Part shown: in pieces, positions 8,373-17,633 of the stretch | How positions within the stretch are numbered: the first letter of the stretch is position 1 | Layout of the letters: each line of letters starts with the position of its first letter | From: G963720515 sp963720515 | Lineage (GTDB): Bacteria; Actinomycetota; Thermoleophilia; Gaiellales; Gaiellaceae | Length of the DNA stretch: 64,000 nt | Reading direction: 5' to 3' | NCBI GenBank assembly: GCA_963720515.1 | Contig: OY970397.1 | Span: 1,674,001-1,738,000, forward strand | Position numbers and translations under genes: made by a program | Notes under the pieces: generated by a model | Told to the model about the DNA's origin: nothing | What the model saw: only the letters and a program-made list of their open reading frames with translations | Database searches by the model: none

Positions 8373-9104
8373 ATGAGCGCAGGTGACTCGCCGATCGTCG
8401 AGGCGATCGGCGTCGAGAAGACGTACGGGACCGGGTCGGTCGAGGTGCGGGCGCTGAACGGCGTCGACCTCACCCTTGAACGCGGCGAGATGGTCGCGAT
8501 CATGGGTCCGAGCGGCTGCGGGAAGACGACCCTCCTCAATTGCCTCTCGGGGCTCGACTCGATCGACGGGGGCGACATCCGCATCGAGGGCGTCTCGCTC
8601 CGCGACCTCTCCGACCGCGAGCGCACCGACTACCGGGCGCGCCGCATGGGCTTCGTCTTCCAGTTCTACAACCTGATGCCCGTGCTCACGGCCGTGGAGA
8701 ACGTGGAGCTCCCCCTCCTCGTCGCCCACGTGCCGCAGCGCGAGGCTCGGGAGCGCGCGCTCAAGGCGCTCGAGCTCGTCGGGCTCGCCGGGCGGGCCGA
8801 CCACCTCCCGGACGCGCTCTCGGGCGGCGAGCGCCAGCGCGCCACCATCGCGCGTGCGCTCGCGAACGACCCCGCGATCGTGTGGGCTGACGAGCCGACG
8901 GGCGACCTCGACTCGGAGAACGCCCAGGAGATCGTGGATCTGATGCGCCGCCTGAACCTCGAGCGCGGCTTGACCTTTCTCATCGTCACGCACGACATCG
9001 CCGTCGGACGGCGGACGGATCGGATCGTCCGGATGCTCGACGGCGAGATCGTGGAGGAGCAACGACTGGAGGTGCCGCATGTACTCGCGAGTCACGCTGG
9101 TTGA
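8373..9104 (+). CDS. ABC transporter ATP-binding protein (MacB/LolD type)
   Basis: A 243-residue ATPase starting at the ATG at 8373 with AAAGGAG at 8361. Walker A GPSGCGKTT, signature LSGGERQR, Walker B IVWADEPTGDLDS and the switch histidine (THDIAV) are intact. The FVFQFYNLMPVLTAVENVELPL segment is typical of the LolD/FtsE/MacB group that partners FtsX-fold permeases. The large permease two genes downstream is the obvious partner. Likely role: mechanotransmission or export of lipoproteins, peptides or drugs; the substrate is unknown. Confidence 0.92.
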   Translation: MSAGDSPIVEAIGVEKTYGTGSVEVRALNGVDLTLERGEMVAIMGPSGCGKTTLLNCLSGLDSIDGGDIRIEGVSLRDLSDRERTDYRARRMGFVFQFYNLMPVLTAVENVELPLLVAHVPQREARERALKALELVGLAGRADHLPDALSGGERQRATIARALANDPAIVWADEPTGDLDSENAQEIVDLMRRLNLERGLTFLIVTHDIAVGRRTDRIVRMLDGEIVEEQRLEVPHVLASHAG

Positions 9105-9390
9105 GATCGACCCGGTCCGCATCGAGATCGACACCGCCGTCGAGCTCTTCAAGGAGGAGGTCGTTCCCGAGCTCGAGAGGAAGGAGGGCTACGAGGGCGC
9201 CGTAGTCCTCGCGACGCTGGAGGGTAAGGCGATGATCGTCTCGCTCTGGGCGACGGCCGAGGACGCGAACGCCGCAGCCGCCTTCGCGACCGGCGCGGTC
9301 GAACGGTTCATGACGTTCTTCAAGGCGCCGCCCGGCCGCGAGTACTACGAGGTCGTCTTTCTCGACCCGCCCGCCGTCCGGGTCGGGTAG
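9079..9390 (+). CDS. Small conserved protein between ABC ATPase and permease
   Basis: A 103-residue protein overlapping the 3' end of the ATPase gene by 26 bases, with GGAGGTG directly before its ATG. The pattern (RVTLVEIDPVRIEI, then a helix, KAMIVSLWAT, then a helix and YYEVVFLDPP) suggests a ferredoxin-like, dimeric alpha-beta barrel fold. Its position between the ATPase and permease genes implies co-expression and perhaps an accessory role. No specific function can be given. Confidence 0.7.
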   Translation: MYSRVTLVEIDPVRIEIDTAVELFKEEVVPELERKEGYEGAVVLATLEGKAMIVSLWATAEDANAAAAFATGAVERFMTFFKAPPGREYYEVVFLDPPAVRVG

Positions 9391-9392
9391 CC

Positions 9393-12380
9393 GTGCAGGA
9401 GCTCTTCGGCATCCCGGTCGGCTCGCTCCTCGCGGGCCTGCTCGTGGCCCTCGCCGTCGCGGCGCTGGTGATCGGCGTGCTCGCGCTCCGCAACCCGGTC
9501 CTCGTGAAGCTCGGTGTGCGGAACGTAGGCCGGCGGCGCGGGCGGACGGCCCTCATCGTCGTCGGGCTGATGCTCGGCACCGCGATCGTCGCCGCCGCGC
9601 TGACGACCGGGGACACGATGAGCCACACGATCCGCTCGACGGCGATCGCGCAGCTCGGGGCGACGGATGAGATCGTCTCGCCGAAAGGCCTTCTCGACGA
9701 CATCCCCGGCGAGCTCGGGGACGCGACCGGCTCCGGCTGGCTCGACCAGTCCGTCGTGCAGCAGGTGGACGCGGCAGTCGCCGGGTCAGACCTCGTGGAC
9801 GGCGTGACGCCCGCGATCGGCGAGCAGGTGGCACTCCAGTCGCCCGCCCGCCGGCGCACCGAGCCTCGCGTCATGCTCTTCGCCACCGATCCGGCCCGTA
9901 TGGAGGGCTTCGCGCCGATCGAGCGCGTCTCCGGCGGCCGGGCCGAGCTCGCCGACCTCAGACCCGGCGAGATCTACCTGAACGCCGACGCGGCCGACGA
10001 GCTCGACGCGCGCTCCGGCGACCGTGTCGTCGCGTACGTGGCCGGTGGGCAGGCGACGTTCCGCGTGCGCGACGTCGTCACCTTCGACGGTGCGGCGACC
10101 GACGGCCCGGCGCTCCTCATGCCGCTAGCCGCCGCCCAGTCGCTCCTCGGCCATCCCGGCGAGGTGAAGGCCGTGCTCGTCTCGAACCGCGGCAGCGAGA
10201 CCTCGGGTGCGAAGCTCACCGACGACGTCGTGCGGCTCCTCGCCCCCAAGCTCGAGCCGCAGGGCCTCGACGTCACGACGTCCAAGCAGGACGCGATCGA
10301 GACCGCGGACGAGGCGGGCAGCGCGTTCATGTCGTTCTTCACGACCTTCGGCTCGTTCTCGATCGCGGCCGGCGTGCTCCTCATCTTCCTGATCTTCGTG
10401 ATGCTCGCGGCGGAGCGGCGGGGCGAGCTCGGCATCGCGCGCGCGATCGGCACGCGGCGCGGACACCTCGTCCAGATGTTCACCTTCGAGGGCGCCGCAT
10501 ACGACCTCGCGGCCGCGCTCGTCGGCGCGCTCCTCGGCGCGGTCATCGCCTTCGGGATGGTGCTCGCCATGGCGGCGGCCTTCGACACGGAGGGCCTGGA
10601 CATCCAGTTCGCGGTCACGCCGACGAGCCTCGGCATCGCGTACGCCCTGGGCGTCCTCCTCACCCTCGTCGTGGTCGCCGTCTCGGCCTGGCGCGTCAGC
10701 CGGATGACGATCTCGAGCGCGATCCGGAACCTGCCTGAGCCGCCGGCGCAGCGACGGCGCCGGTGGCTCCTCCCGTCGCTCGGCGTGGCACTCGGCGCCC
10801 TCATGGTCGTCACGTCGAACCACAACGCGACGCCGCTCATGCTCGGGATCTCGCTCGTCATCGTGAGCCTCGTGCCGTTCGCGCGCTCCCTCGGCGTACC
10901 CGAGCGCGTCGCCTACACGGCGCCCGGCATCGCCCTCGTCGTCATCTGGATGCTCCCGTGGCGTGCGTGGGAGGCGGTGTTTGGCCAGCTCTCGATGGAC
11001 TTCTCCGTGTGGATCGCCGGCGGACTCATGGTGGTCGTCGGCACGGTCTGGACGATCATGTTCAACGCCGACCTCCTGCTCGGGGCGCTCACCGGCGCGC
11101 TCGGCCGGATCCGGAGCCTGACGCCGATCCTCCGGATCTCGATGGCCTACCCGCTCGCCGGGCGCTTCCGCACCGGGACGACGCTCGCCATGTTCACGCT
11201 CGTCGTCTTCACGCTCGTCACGGGCACGACCTCGTCGGCTTCGTTCCTGCACGCGGCCGCGCAGACGGAGACGTACGGCGGCGGCTTCGACGTGCGCGCG
11301 GCCACGTCGGCCGGGGCGCCGGTGGACGACATGCGCGCCGCGCTGGCGCGGACGCCGGGGGCACGGCCTCAGGACTTCACCACCGTCGGCAGCCAGTCCA
11401 TCCTCTCGGTGGACGCTGCGCAGACTGGGACGGGACGCGCCCCCGAGAGCTACGCGGTGCGCGGGCTCGACTCGGCGTTCCTCGAGCACACGACCTTCGG
11501 CCTCGGCGCGATGGCGCGCGGCTACGGCTCGGCGCAGGAGGTCTGGGACGCGCTCCGGACCCACCCCGGGCTGGCCGTCGTGGACAGCTTCGTGGTCCAG
11601 CGCCGCGATCAGTTCGGCTTCAACGCGATGCCGTCGGACTTCCGCATCACGGGGTTCAACTTCGAGGACGAGACGTTCGACCCGGTCCGGATCGCGATCC
11701 GCGACCCGCAGACCGGGCGCAAGACGCAGCTGACCGTGATCGGCGTCCTCAAAGACACGGCGCCGCTCGAGATGATCGGGCTCTCGACCTCCGAGCGGAC
11801 CCTCGCGTCGGCGTTCCCCGGCCGCGCCGAGCCCACGATCCACTACTTCGCCGTCGCGCCCGGCGTCGACCCGGACGCCGCCGCGGCCCGCCTCGAGTCC
11901 ACGTTCCTCGCGAACGGCCTCGAGGCCGAGTCCATCCGCAAGGTGGTCGCCGACGCGACCGCGGCGAGCCGCACGTTCAACCGGCTCATCCAGGGCTTCA
12001 TGCTCCTCGGCCTCGTGGTCGGAGTCGCCGCGCTCGGCGTCATCAGCGCCCGCGCGGTGGTGGAGCGGCGCCAGCAGATCGGCGTCCTGCGGGCGATCGG
12101 GTTCCGGCGCGGCATGGTGCAGGCGTCGTTCCTGCTCGAGTCCTCGTTCGTCGCGCTGACCGCGATCGTCGTGGGCACGGCCCTCGGGCTCCTGCTCGCG
12201 TGGAACATCGTGGACGACCAGCGCCGCCAGCCGAGCTGGGACGGTCTGACCCTCCAGGTGCCGTGGCTGAACCTCGCGCTCATCTTCGTCGTCGTCTACG
12301 CGGTGGCGCTCGGCGCCACCCTGGCGCCGGCGCTGCGCGCGTCGCGGATCCGGCCGGCCGAGGCGCTCCGGTACGAGTAG
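9393..12380 (+). CDS. ABC transporter permease with two FtsX-type domains
   Basis: A 995-residue membrane protein with a GTG start two bases after the preceding stop. It has an N-terminal helix, a large extracytoplasmic domain, then a three-helix FtsX block at about residues 310-440 (ERRGELGIARAIGTRRG). A second set of central helices and a second extracytoplasmic domain follow, then a last FtsX block at about residues 865-990 (ERRQQIGVLRAIGFRRG and the terminal RxxRPAEALRYE). This duplicated MacB/FtsX arrangement in one chain suggests that a single permease chain pairs with two ATPases. Typical actinobacterial function: efflux or cell-envelope remodelling; substrate unknown. Confidence 0.9.
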   Translation: MQELFGIPVGSLLAGLLVALAVAALVIGVLALRNPVLVKLGVRNVGRRRGRTALIVVGLMLGTAIVAAALTTGDTMSHTIRSTAIAQLGATDEIVSPKGLLDDIPGELGDATGSGWLDQSVVQQVDAAVAGSDLVDGVTPAIGEQVALQSPARRRTEPRVMLFATDPARMEGFAPIERVSGGRAELADLRPGEIYLNADAADELDARSGDRVVAYVAGGQATFRVRDVVTFDGAATDGPALLMPLAAAQSLLGHPGEVKAVLVSNRGSETSGAKLTDDVVRLLAPKLEPQGLDVTTSKQDAIETADEAGSAFMSFFTTFGSFSIAAGVLLIFLIFVMLAAERRGELGIARAIGTRRGHLVQMFTFEGAAYDLAAALVGALLGAVIAFGMVLAMAAAFDTEGLDIQFAVTPTSLGIAYALGVLLTLVVVAVSAWRVSRMTISSAIRNLPEPPAQRRRRWLLPSLGVALGALMVVTSNHNATPLMLGISLVIVSLVPFARSLGVPERVAYTAPGIALVVIWMLPWRAWEAVFGQLSMDFSVWIAGGLMVVVGTVWTIMFNADLLLGALTGALGRIRSLTPILRISMAYPLAGRFRTGTTLAMFTLVVFTLVTGTTSSASFLHAAAQTETYGGGFDVRAATSAGAPVDDMRAALARTPGARPQDFTTVGSQSILSVDAAQTGTGRAPESYAVRGLDSAFLEHTTFGLGAMARGYGSAQEVWDALRTHPGLAVVDSFVVQRRDQFGFNAMPSDFRITGFNFEDETFDPVRIAIRDPQTGRKTQLTVIGVLKDTAPLEMIGLSTSERTLASAFPGRAEPTIHYFAVAPGVDPDAAAARLESTFLANGLEAESIRKVVADATAASRTFNRLIQGFMLLGLVVGVAALGVISARAVVERRQQIGVLRAIGFRRGMVQASFLLESSFVALTAIVVGTALGLLLAWNIVDDQRRQPSWDGLTLQVPWLNLALIFVVVYAVALGATLAPALRASRIRPAEALRYE

Positions 12381-12389
12381 CCGCTCCGC

Positions 12390-12408
12390 CCGCCGTCTAG
12401 AACGGCGG
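12390..12408 (+). terminator. Hairpin between ABC permease and Nramp gene
   Basis: CCGCCGT and ACGGCGG form a perfect 7-bp stem around a CTAGA loop, 10 bases after the permease stop and 11 before the next ATG. There is no T-run, so it may only attenuate transcription. Confidence 0.35.
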
Positions 12409-12418
12409 CGTAGGACGC

Positions 12419-13702
12419 ATGCTTTCGAGCGCCCTCAACAGGCTGCGCCTCCGGCACGGGCGGCCACCGCTCGGCGCCGGGCTCGCGGCGCTCGGGCTTC
12501 CGGCCTTTCTCACCGTAGCCGGGCCGGGGATCCTCGCCGGGCTCTCCGACGACGACCCCGCCGGGATCACCACGTACTCGATCATGGGCGCGCGATTCGG
12601 CTACGAGCTCCTCTGGGTGCTCGTCCTCGCGACCGGGGCGCTCGTCGTCTTCCACGAGCTCGCCGCGCGGATCGGGCTCGTCACCGGCAAGGGGCTCCTC
12701 GCCCTCGTCCGAGAGCGCTACGGCCGTCCGGTCGGCGGGATCGTGATCGTCGCGCTCGTCACGGCGAACGTCGGGACGACGGCGGCCGAGTTCGCCGGGG
12801 TCGCGGCGAGCCTCGAACTCGCCGGGGTGAGCCGCGAGATCAGCGTCCCGGTCGCGGCGCTAGCCGTCTCGATCGTCGTTCTGCGCGGGAGCTTTCACCG
12901 GGTCGAGCACGTCCTCCTGCTCCTGAGCGCCGTGTTCGTCACGTACGTGGTCTCGGGCATCCTCGCCGGCCCCGACTGGGGCTCGGTCGCTCACGGGCTG
13001 GTGGTGCCGTCCGTCCCGCAGGAGCGCGGCGCGCTCGTCGTGATCGCGGCGGCCGTCGGCACGACGCTCGCGCCCTGGGGCCCCGCCTTCATCCAGTCCT
13101 ACGCGGTGGACAAGCGGCTGCGCGCCGACCAGCTCGGCGCCGAGCGCGTGGACGTGATCGCCGGCGCGGTCATGACGGGGGTGATCGGCGCCTTCGTCGT
13201 CATCGCGTGCGCCGCGACGCTGCACGCGACGGGACGAACGATCGACGACGCCCGTGACGCGGCGACCGGGCTCGAGCCCCTCGCGGGCAACCTCGCCGCC
13301 GGGCTCTTCGCGGTCGGCCTGCTCGGGTGCGCCCTCCTCGCCGCGGCGATCCTTCCGCTCTCGACGGCGTACTCGGTGAGCGAGGCGCTCGGCCGCGAGC
13401 ACGGCCTCGACAACTCCTTCCGGGCGGCGCCGGTCTTCTACTCCGCGTTCGGCGCGGTCGTCGTGCTCGGCGCGGGGATCGTGCTGATCCCCGGGATCTC
13501 GCTCATCGGGATCCTCTTCGTAAGCCAGGTCGTGAACGCGGTACTCCTCGTCCCGATCCTCGTCGTGCTCGTCCGCATCGGGAGCGACGCCGAGGTGATG
13601 GGCGAGCATCGCAACGGCTGGAAGGGGCTCGCCCTCGCCTGCGCGGCGGCCGCGGTCGTCGGGTTGTCGCTCGTCGCGCTCGCGGCCGCGAGCCTGCGCT
13701 GA
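12419..13702 (+). CDS. Nramp-superfamily transporter with non-canonical metal site
   Basis: A 427-residue protein with about 11 hydrophobic segments and the Nramp fold signature. In TM1 the canonical DPGN is replaced by DDDPAGI. The TM6 motif around residues 200-220 reads AAVGTTLAPWGPAF, lacking the Ala-x-x-Met of Mn/Fe transporters. Loss of these residues is known in Nramp-related Mg2+ (NRMT) and Al3+ transporters, so selectivity for Mn2+ is doubtful. A fully canonical Nramp is encoded at 47061-48371 for comparison. The next gene downstream is a universal stress protein. Confidence 0.8.
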   Translation: MLSSALNRLRLRHGRPPLGAGLAALGLPAFLTVAGPGILAGLSDDDPAGITTYSIMGARFGYELLWVLVLATGALVVFHELAARIGLVTGKGLLALVRERYGRPVGGIVIVALVTANVGTTAAEFAGVAASLELAGVSREISVPVAALAVSIVVLRGSFHRVEHVLLLLSAVFVTYVVSGILAGPDWGSVAHGLVVPSVPQERGALVVIAAAVGTTLAPWGPAFIQSYAVDKRLRADQLGAERVDVIAGAVMTGVIGAFVVIACAATLHATGRTIDDARDAATGLEPLAGNLAAGLFAVGLLGCALLAAAILPLSTAYSVSEALGREHGLDNSFRAAPVFYSAFGAVVVLGAGIVLIPGISLIGILFVSQVVNAVLLVPILVVLVRIGSDAEVMGEHRNGWKGLALACAAAAVVGLSLVALAAASLR

Positions 13703-13802
13703 GATCCGGTAGTTCGCCGCAGCCGTGACCGTGGCTTCACCGATGCCCGGACGCCCGCGAGCGCCGAGGATGGAGGCGTACCCGAACGAGGAGGAGAGAC
13801 CG

Positions 13803-14249
13803 ATGGGCGACATCGTCGTGGGCGTAGACGGATCCGAGGGCGCGAAGCATGCGCTCGAATGGGCGAGCGACCTGGCGCGGCTCAAGGACGACCGGCTCGT
13901 GGTCGTGACCGCGTGGCACGTGCCGGCGTCAGCCTACGGCTCGCCCGGCTTCGCCCCGATGGTCTCGCCGTCGCTCGAGCAACAGGCGCGGGAGGCCGCC
14001 GAGGCGGTGGCCGCGGAGTCGGTCGAGAGCGCGCGCAAGGCCGGCGTCGCGAACGTCGAGGCGCGCGTGGAGGAAGGCAACGCCGCGGAGATCCTCGTGC
14101 ACACGACCGAGGGCGCCGACCTCCTCGTCGTCGGCTCGCGCGGCCTCGGTGGGTTCAAGGGTCTCGTCCTCGGCTCTGTGAGCGAGCAGGTCATGCACCA
14201 CGCCCACGTGCCGACGCTGGTCGTCCGGCCGAGCGCGAACGGGAGCTAG
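13803..14249 (+). CDS. Universal stress protein (UspA domain)
   Basis: A 148-residue single UspA domain starting at the ATG at 13803, preceded by GAGGAGGAG. The motifs IVVGVDGSE and VVGSRGLGGFKGLVLGSVS mark an ATP-binding Usp. It is closely related to the protein at 6849-7289 (both share GSRG.GGF..L.LGS.SE). It converges on the ZIP transporter gene, their stop codons sharing a CTAG. Confidence 0.92.
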   Translation: MGDIVVGVDGSEGAKHALEWASDLARLKDDRLVVVTAWHVPASAYGSPGFAPMVSPSLEQQAREAAEAVAAESVESARKAGVANVEARVEEGNAAEILVHTTEGADLLVVGSRGLGGFKGLVLGSVSEQVMHHAHVPTLVVRPSANGS

Positions 14250-14989
14250 ACGGTCGCCAGCGCGAGCTGGAACGCCATCATCCCGGCGAAGGCCAGGCCG
14301 AACGCGGTGGCGAGCGGCCGCAGCGCCACGCGGCGGCGGGCGTCCGGCAGGAGCTCGGTCGCGACCATCCAGGCCATCGCGCCCGCGGCGAACCCGAGCC
14401 CGGCCGCGAGCAGCGGCTCGAACGCCTCTACGAAGAGGAACGCGGGTACGGCCATGAGCGGCTGTGGCAGGCTCGACACGATGCTCCACCCTGCGGCCGC
14501 GGCCACACTCGACCCGCGCGGCACGAGCACGGTCGAGATCGCCAGCCCCTCTGGGATGTTGTGCACCGCGATCGCGGCCGTGATGAAGAGGCCGAGCGCC
14601 GCGCCGTCGGCGTAGGAGACGCCGATGCCGATCCCCTCGGCGAACGAGTGCGCCGTCATCACGGCGACGATCGTCACGGCGCGGAGCGCATCGGCGCCGC
14701 GGAGGAGCCCGACGTGCAGGTCGTCGTGGGCGCGCAGCCCACGCTGGACGAGCCAGAGCGCGAAGGCGCCGAGCACCGCGCCGAGGAGCGCGCGAGCCGC
14801 ACCGGCGCGGGCACCCTCCCAGGCGAGGACGACCGTTGCGGCCGTCATGAACCCCGCCGCCGCGGCGCTCGAGAGCCCGATTGCCCGCGTGCTGGTCGAA
14901 TGGACGAAGAGGAACGGGAGCGCGCCGAGCCCGGTCGCGAGCGCGGTCACGAGCGCGGCGAGCGCGACCGTTCCGACGGTTGGATCCAA
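14246..14989 (-). CDS. ZIP-family metal transporter
   Basis: A 247-residue membrane protein with about eight hydrophobic segments. TM4 carries HSFAEG and TM5 carries HNIPEG, the paired metal-binding motifs of ZIP transporters, so Zn2+ or a related divalent metal is the likely substrate. The gene lies 3 bases downstream of the response-regulator stop, so it is probably co-transcribed with the two-component system. Confidence 0.9.
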   Translation of the reverse strand: MDPTVGTVALAALVTALATGLGALPFLFVHSTSTRAIGLSSAAAAGFMTAATVVLAWEGARAGAARALLGAVLGAFALWLVQRGLRAHDDLHVGLLRGADALRAVTIVAVMTAHSFAEGIGIGVSYADGAALGLFITAAIAVHNIPEGLAISTVLVPRGSSVAAAAGWSIVSSLPQPLMAVPAFLFVEAFEPLLAAGLGFAAGAMAWMVATELLPDARRRVALRPLATAFGLAFAGMMAFQLALATV

Positions 14990-14992
14990 GGC

Positions 14993-15637
14993 TCAGTCGC
15001 CCGGCTCGAGCAGGCCCTCGGAGAGCGCGTAGCGGACGAGCTCGGCGCGGTTCGAAAGGCGCAGCTTCTGCATCACGTGTGCGCGGTGCGTCTCCGCCGT
15101 ACGCACTGAGATGAAGAGCATCTTCGCGATCTCCTGGTTCGTATGACCGAGCGCGAGGAGGCGGAGCACCTCGCGCTCGCGGTCCGAGAGCGGATCCGCA
15201 TCGGCCTTCGCCGCCGCCGTCGCATCGGCCGCGGCGATCTTCGCCCCGAGCGCCGGGTGGACATACCGGTTCCCGCTCGCGACCTCGCGGATCGCCCCGA
15301 CCACGTCCTTGTCGGCGGCCTCCTTGAGGACGTAGCCGGACGCGCCGGCGGCGAACGCCTCGCGGACGTAGCGGGGGTCGTCCTGCATGGACAGCACGAG
15401 CACCTTCGCACCGGGCGCGCCGCGCAGTACCTCGGGTGTCGCGTCGAGCCCGCTCCCCTTGCCGAGCACGACGTCCATGAGGACGACGTCCGGCTGGTAC
15501 TCGCGTGCGCAGCGCACGCCGTCCTCGGCCGTTCCCGCCTCGCCGACCGTCTCGATGTCCGGCTCGGCGTCGAGCACGCGGCGGAGGCCGGCGCGCACGA
15601 CGGCGTGGTCGTCCACGATCAGCACGCGGATGGTCAC
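14993..15637 (-). CDS. NarL/LuxR-type response regulator
   Basis: A 214-residue regulator. The receiver domain has the acidic pair D9-D10, the phospho-acceptor Asp55 (VVLMDVVLG) and the lysine in YVLKEA. A LuxR-type helix-turn-helix occupies about residues 148-205 (LSDREREVLRLLALGHTNQEIA). Its ATG overlaps the histidine kinase stop by four bases (ATGA), so the pair is cognate. The NarL class often controls nitrate/nitrite or oxygen-related genes, which would fit the nirK gene upstream; that target is inference. Confidence 0.94.
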   Translation of the reverse strand: MTIRVLIVDDHAVVRAGLRRVLDAEPDIETVGEAGTAEDGVRCAREYQPDVVLMDVVLGKGSGLDATPEVLRGAPGAKVLVLSMQDDPRYVREAFAAGASGYVLKEAADKDVVGAIREVASGNRYVHPALGAKIAAADATAAAKADADPLSDREREVLRLLALGHTNQEIAKMLFISVRTAETHRAHVMQKLRLSNRAELVRYALSEGLLEPGD

Positions 15638-17298
15638 GGAAGCGGAACCTCGGCGACGATCGTCGTCCCCGCGCCGGACGACTCGACCTCGAGCCGCCCG
15701 CGGACAAGCGCCAGCCGCTCGCGCATGCCGGAGAGCCCGACGCCGCTGGGCGAGCTCTGCGGATCGAAGCCGCCGCCGTCGTCCTCGACGACCGCGTTCA
15801 GGATGCCGTCCTTCCGGCGCAGGACGATCGACGCGTGGTGTGCGCCGCTGTGCTTGACGAGATTCGTGAGCGCTTCCTGCACGACGCGGTAGAGGGTCGT
15901 CTCGATGTCGGGCGGAAGCCGGCGACCCAGGCCGTGCACCTCGACGTCGACCCGGATCCCGGAGCGCTCCTGCATGAGCTCCGCCAGGCGCTCGACGGCG
16001 GCCACGAGCCCGAAGTCGTCGAGCGCGGACGGACGCAGCTCGACGGCGAGGCGGCGCACGTCGTGGAGTGTCTGCACGGCGGTCTCGCGCACCCCGGCAA
16101 CGGCCTTCGCGCGGTCCTCCTCGGACGCGGCCCGCTCGACGGCGGTGAGACCGAGGAGGATCGACGTGAGCTGCTGGCCGGTCTCGTCGTGGAGCTCGAG
16201 CGCGAGCCGGCGGCGCTCTGCCTCCTGAACGTCGAGGGCGCGGGCGAGGGCGTCCCGCTCGACCCGGCGCGACATGTCGACCGCGACCGCGGCGCGGGCG
16301 CCGAAGAGTTCCGCGATGCGAAGGTCTCCGCCGCCGAACCGCCCGTCGGGCGCATCCTTGTCGAACGCGGCCATGACGCCGATCGCGCGGTGGCCGGCAA
16401 CGAGGGGAACGAAGAGGCCGGAGGTCGCGCCTGCCTTGCGGATGACGGTGTGGTCGGTCTCGGGATCGTCGAGGAACGAATCGACGCGCTCGCTTCGCGC
16501 ACGCTCGAGCACGCGGCCGTGCTTCGAGCCATGACGCGCGAGCGTCGCCCCCACCAGCTCCTCGGACGCCTCGCCCGCCGCGGCCTCAATCCGCAGGTCG
16601 CCGGACTCCAGCTGCAGCGCGATCGTCACCACGCGCGCGTCCACGAGCTCGCGCAGGCGCGCGGCGATGAGCGTGAGGAGGCGCGGCAGCTCGAGCTCGC
16701 TCGCCATCGCGATCACGATCTCGTTCAGCGACTCGAGCTGCGCCGACCAGCGGGTCGAGGACTCGTAGAGGCGGACGTTCTCGATCGCCGCGCCGGCCTG
16801 GGCCGCGAGGAGGCGCGTCACCTCCTCGTCCTCGTCGGTGAAGTCGCCGCCGCCCTCTTTCTCGGTGAGATAGAGGTTGCCGTAGACGACGCCGCGGATC
16901 CGGATCGGAACGCCGAGAAAGGTCCGCATGGGCGGATGCCCGGGCGGGAAGCCGACCGAGCGGGGGTCGGTGCCGAGGTCGTGCAGGCGGAGCGGACGCT
17001 CGTCGGAGATGAGCGCGCCGAGGATGCCGCGGCCGCGCGGCAGTTCGCCGATCTCGGCCCGCATCCCCTCGTCGATGCCCGTGAAGACGAACTGCTCGAG
17101 GTCGGCGCGGTTCGCATCCAGCACGCCGAGTGCCGCATAGCGGGCACCCGTCAGGCCGGCCACCGTCTCGACGAGGCGCGGCAGGAGGACGTCGAGCGAG
17201 AGCTCGGATGTGAGCTCGATGCCTGCGTCTATGAGCGCCCGCAGGCGCTCCTGCTCCTCCACGCGGGCATTATCCGCCCGCAGCGGCCGCAGGATCAC
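15634..17298 (-). CDS. GAF-GAF sensor histidine kinase (HisKA_3 type)
   Basis: A 554-residue, apparently soluble kinase with a GTG start. There are two GAF domains (about residues 30-165 and 190-335), then a dimerisation/phospho-acceptor segment with the histidine near residue 370 (LELHDETGQQL), and a HATPase domain with EALTNLVKHSGA and VEDDGGGFD. The layout matches DevS/DosT-like kinases that sense gases or redox through GAF domains. No haem-ligand assignment can be made by eye. GTGA overlaps join it to both neighbours. Confidence 0.92.
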   Translation of the reverse strand: MILRPLRADNARVEEQERLRALIDAGIELTSELSLDVLLPRLVETVAGLTGARYAALGVLDANRADLEQFVFTGIDEGMRAEIGELPRGRGILGALISDERPLRLHDLGTDPRSVGFPPGHPPMRTFLGVPIRIRGVVYGNLYLTEKEGGGDFTDEDEEVTRLLAAQAGAAIENVRLYESSTRWSAQLESLNEIVIAMASELELPRLLTLIAARLRELVDARVVTIALQLESGDLRIEAAAGEASEELVGATLARHGSKHGRVLERARSERVDSFLDDPETDHTVIRKAGATSGLFVPLVAGHRAIGVMAAFDKDAPDGRFGGGDLRIAELFGARAAVAVDMSRRVERDALARALDVQEAERRRLALELHDETGQQLTSILLGLTAVERAASEEDRAKAVAGVRETAVQTLHDVRRLAVELRPSALDDFGLVAAVERLAELMQERSGIRVDVEVHGLGRRLPPDIETTLYRVVQEALTNLVKHSGAHHASIVLRRKDGILNAVVEDDGGGFDPQSSPSGVGLSGMRERLALVRGRLEVESSGAGTTIVAEVPLP

Positions 17299-17618
17299 TC
17301 ACCCCAGGCGGCCGACCCTGCCACTGCGGCGCGCTCCCAGAAGTACGTCTCCGGCGCGAGCTGGGGCAGTCCATCGAGCAGCGGCTCCCAGGCTGCGAGC
17401 GCCTTGTGCGCCTCGGTGCCGGACTGGGCCATGGTGCCGACGAGCGAGTTGACGCGGGCACCCTCGAACACGAAGACGACGCGGTCTTCCGAGACGTAGA
17501 CGTGGTGGCGCTCGAAGCCGAGCTCGTCGGGATCGAACGGCGGGCCGGAGGCGACGAGCTCGCGGGCCTGCTCCGCCGAGTCCGGCTTCAGGTTGGCGAC
17601 GACTGCGACGCGTTGCAT
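17295..17618 (-). CDS. Small conserved protein upstream of the histidine kinase
   Basis: A 107-residue protein beginning MQRVAVVANLKPDS, with strand-helix patterning reminiscent of a ferredoxin-like fold. The GTGA overlap with the kinase start means coupled translation. It is separated by 15 bases from the FAD oxidoreductase upstream, so the nirK-FAD-small protein-kinase-regulator genes may form one long transcript. Function unknown. Confidence 0.7.
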   Translation of the reverse strand: MQRVAVVANLKPDSAEQARELVASGPPFDPDELGFERHHVYVSEDRVVFVFEGARVNSLVGTMAQSGTEAHKALAAWEPLLDGLPQLAPETYFWERAAVAGSAAWGE

Positions 17619-17633
17619 GGGCTTCTCCTTTCT

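Noticed and set aside
13929..15707. Long minus-strand frame across the Usp, ZIP and response-regulator genes
   Set aside because: Arg/Ala-rich shadow of well-supported genes in other frames.
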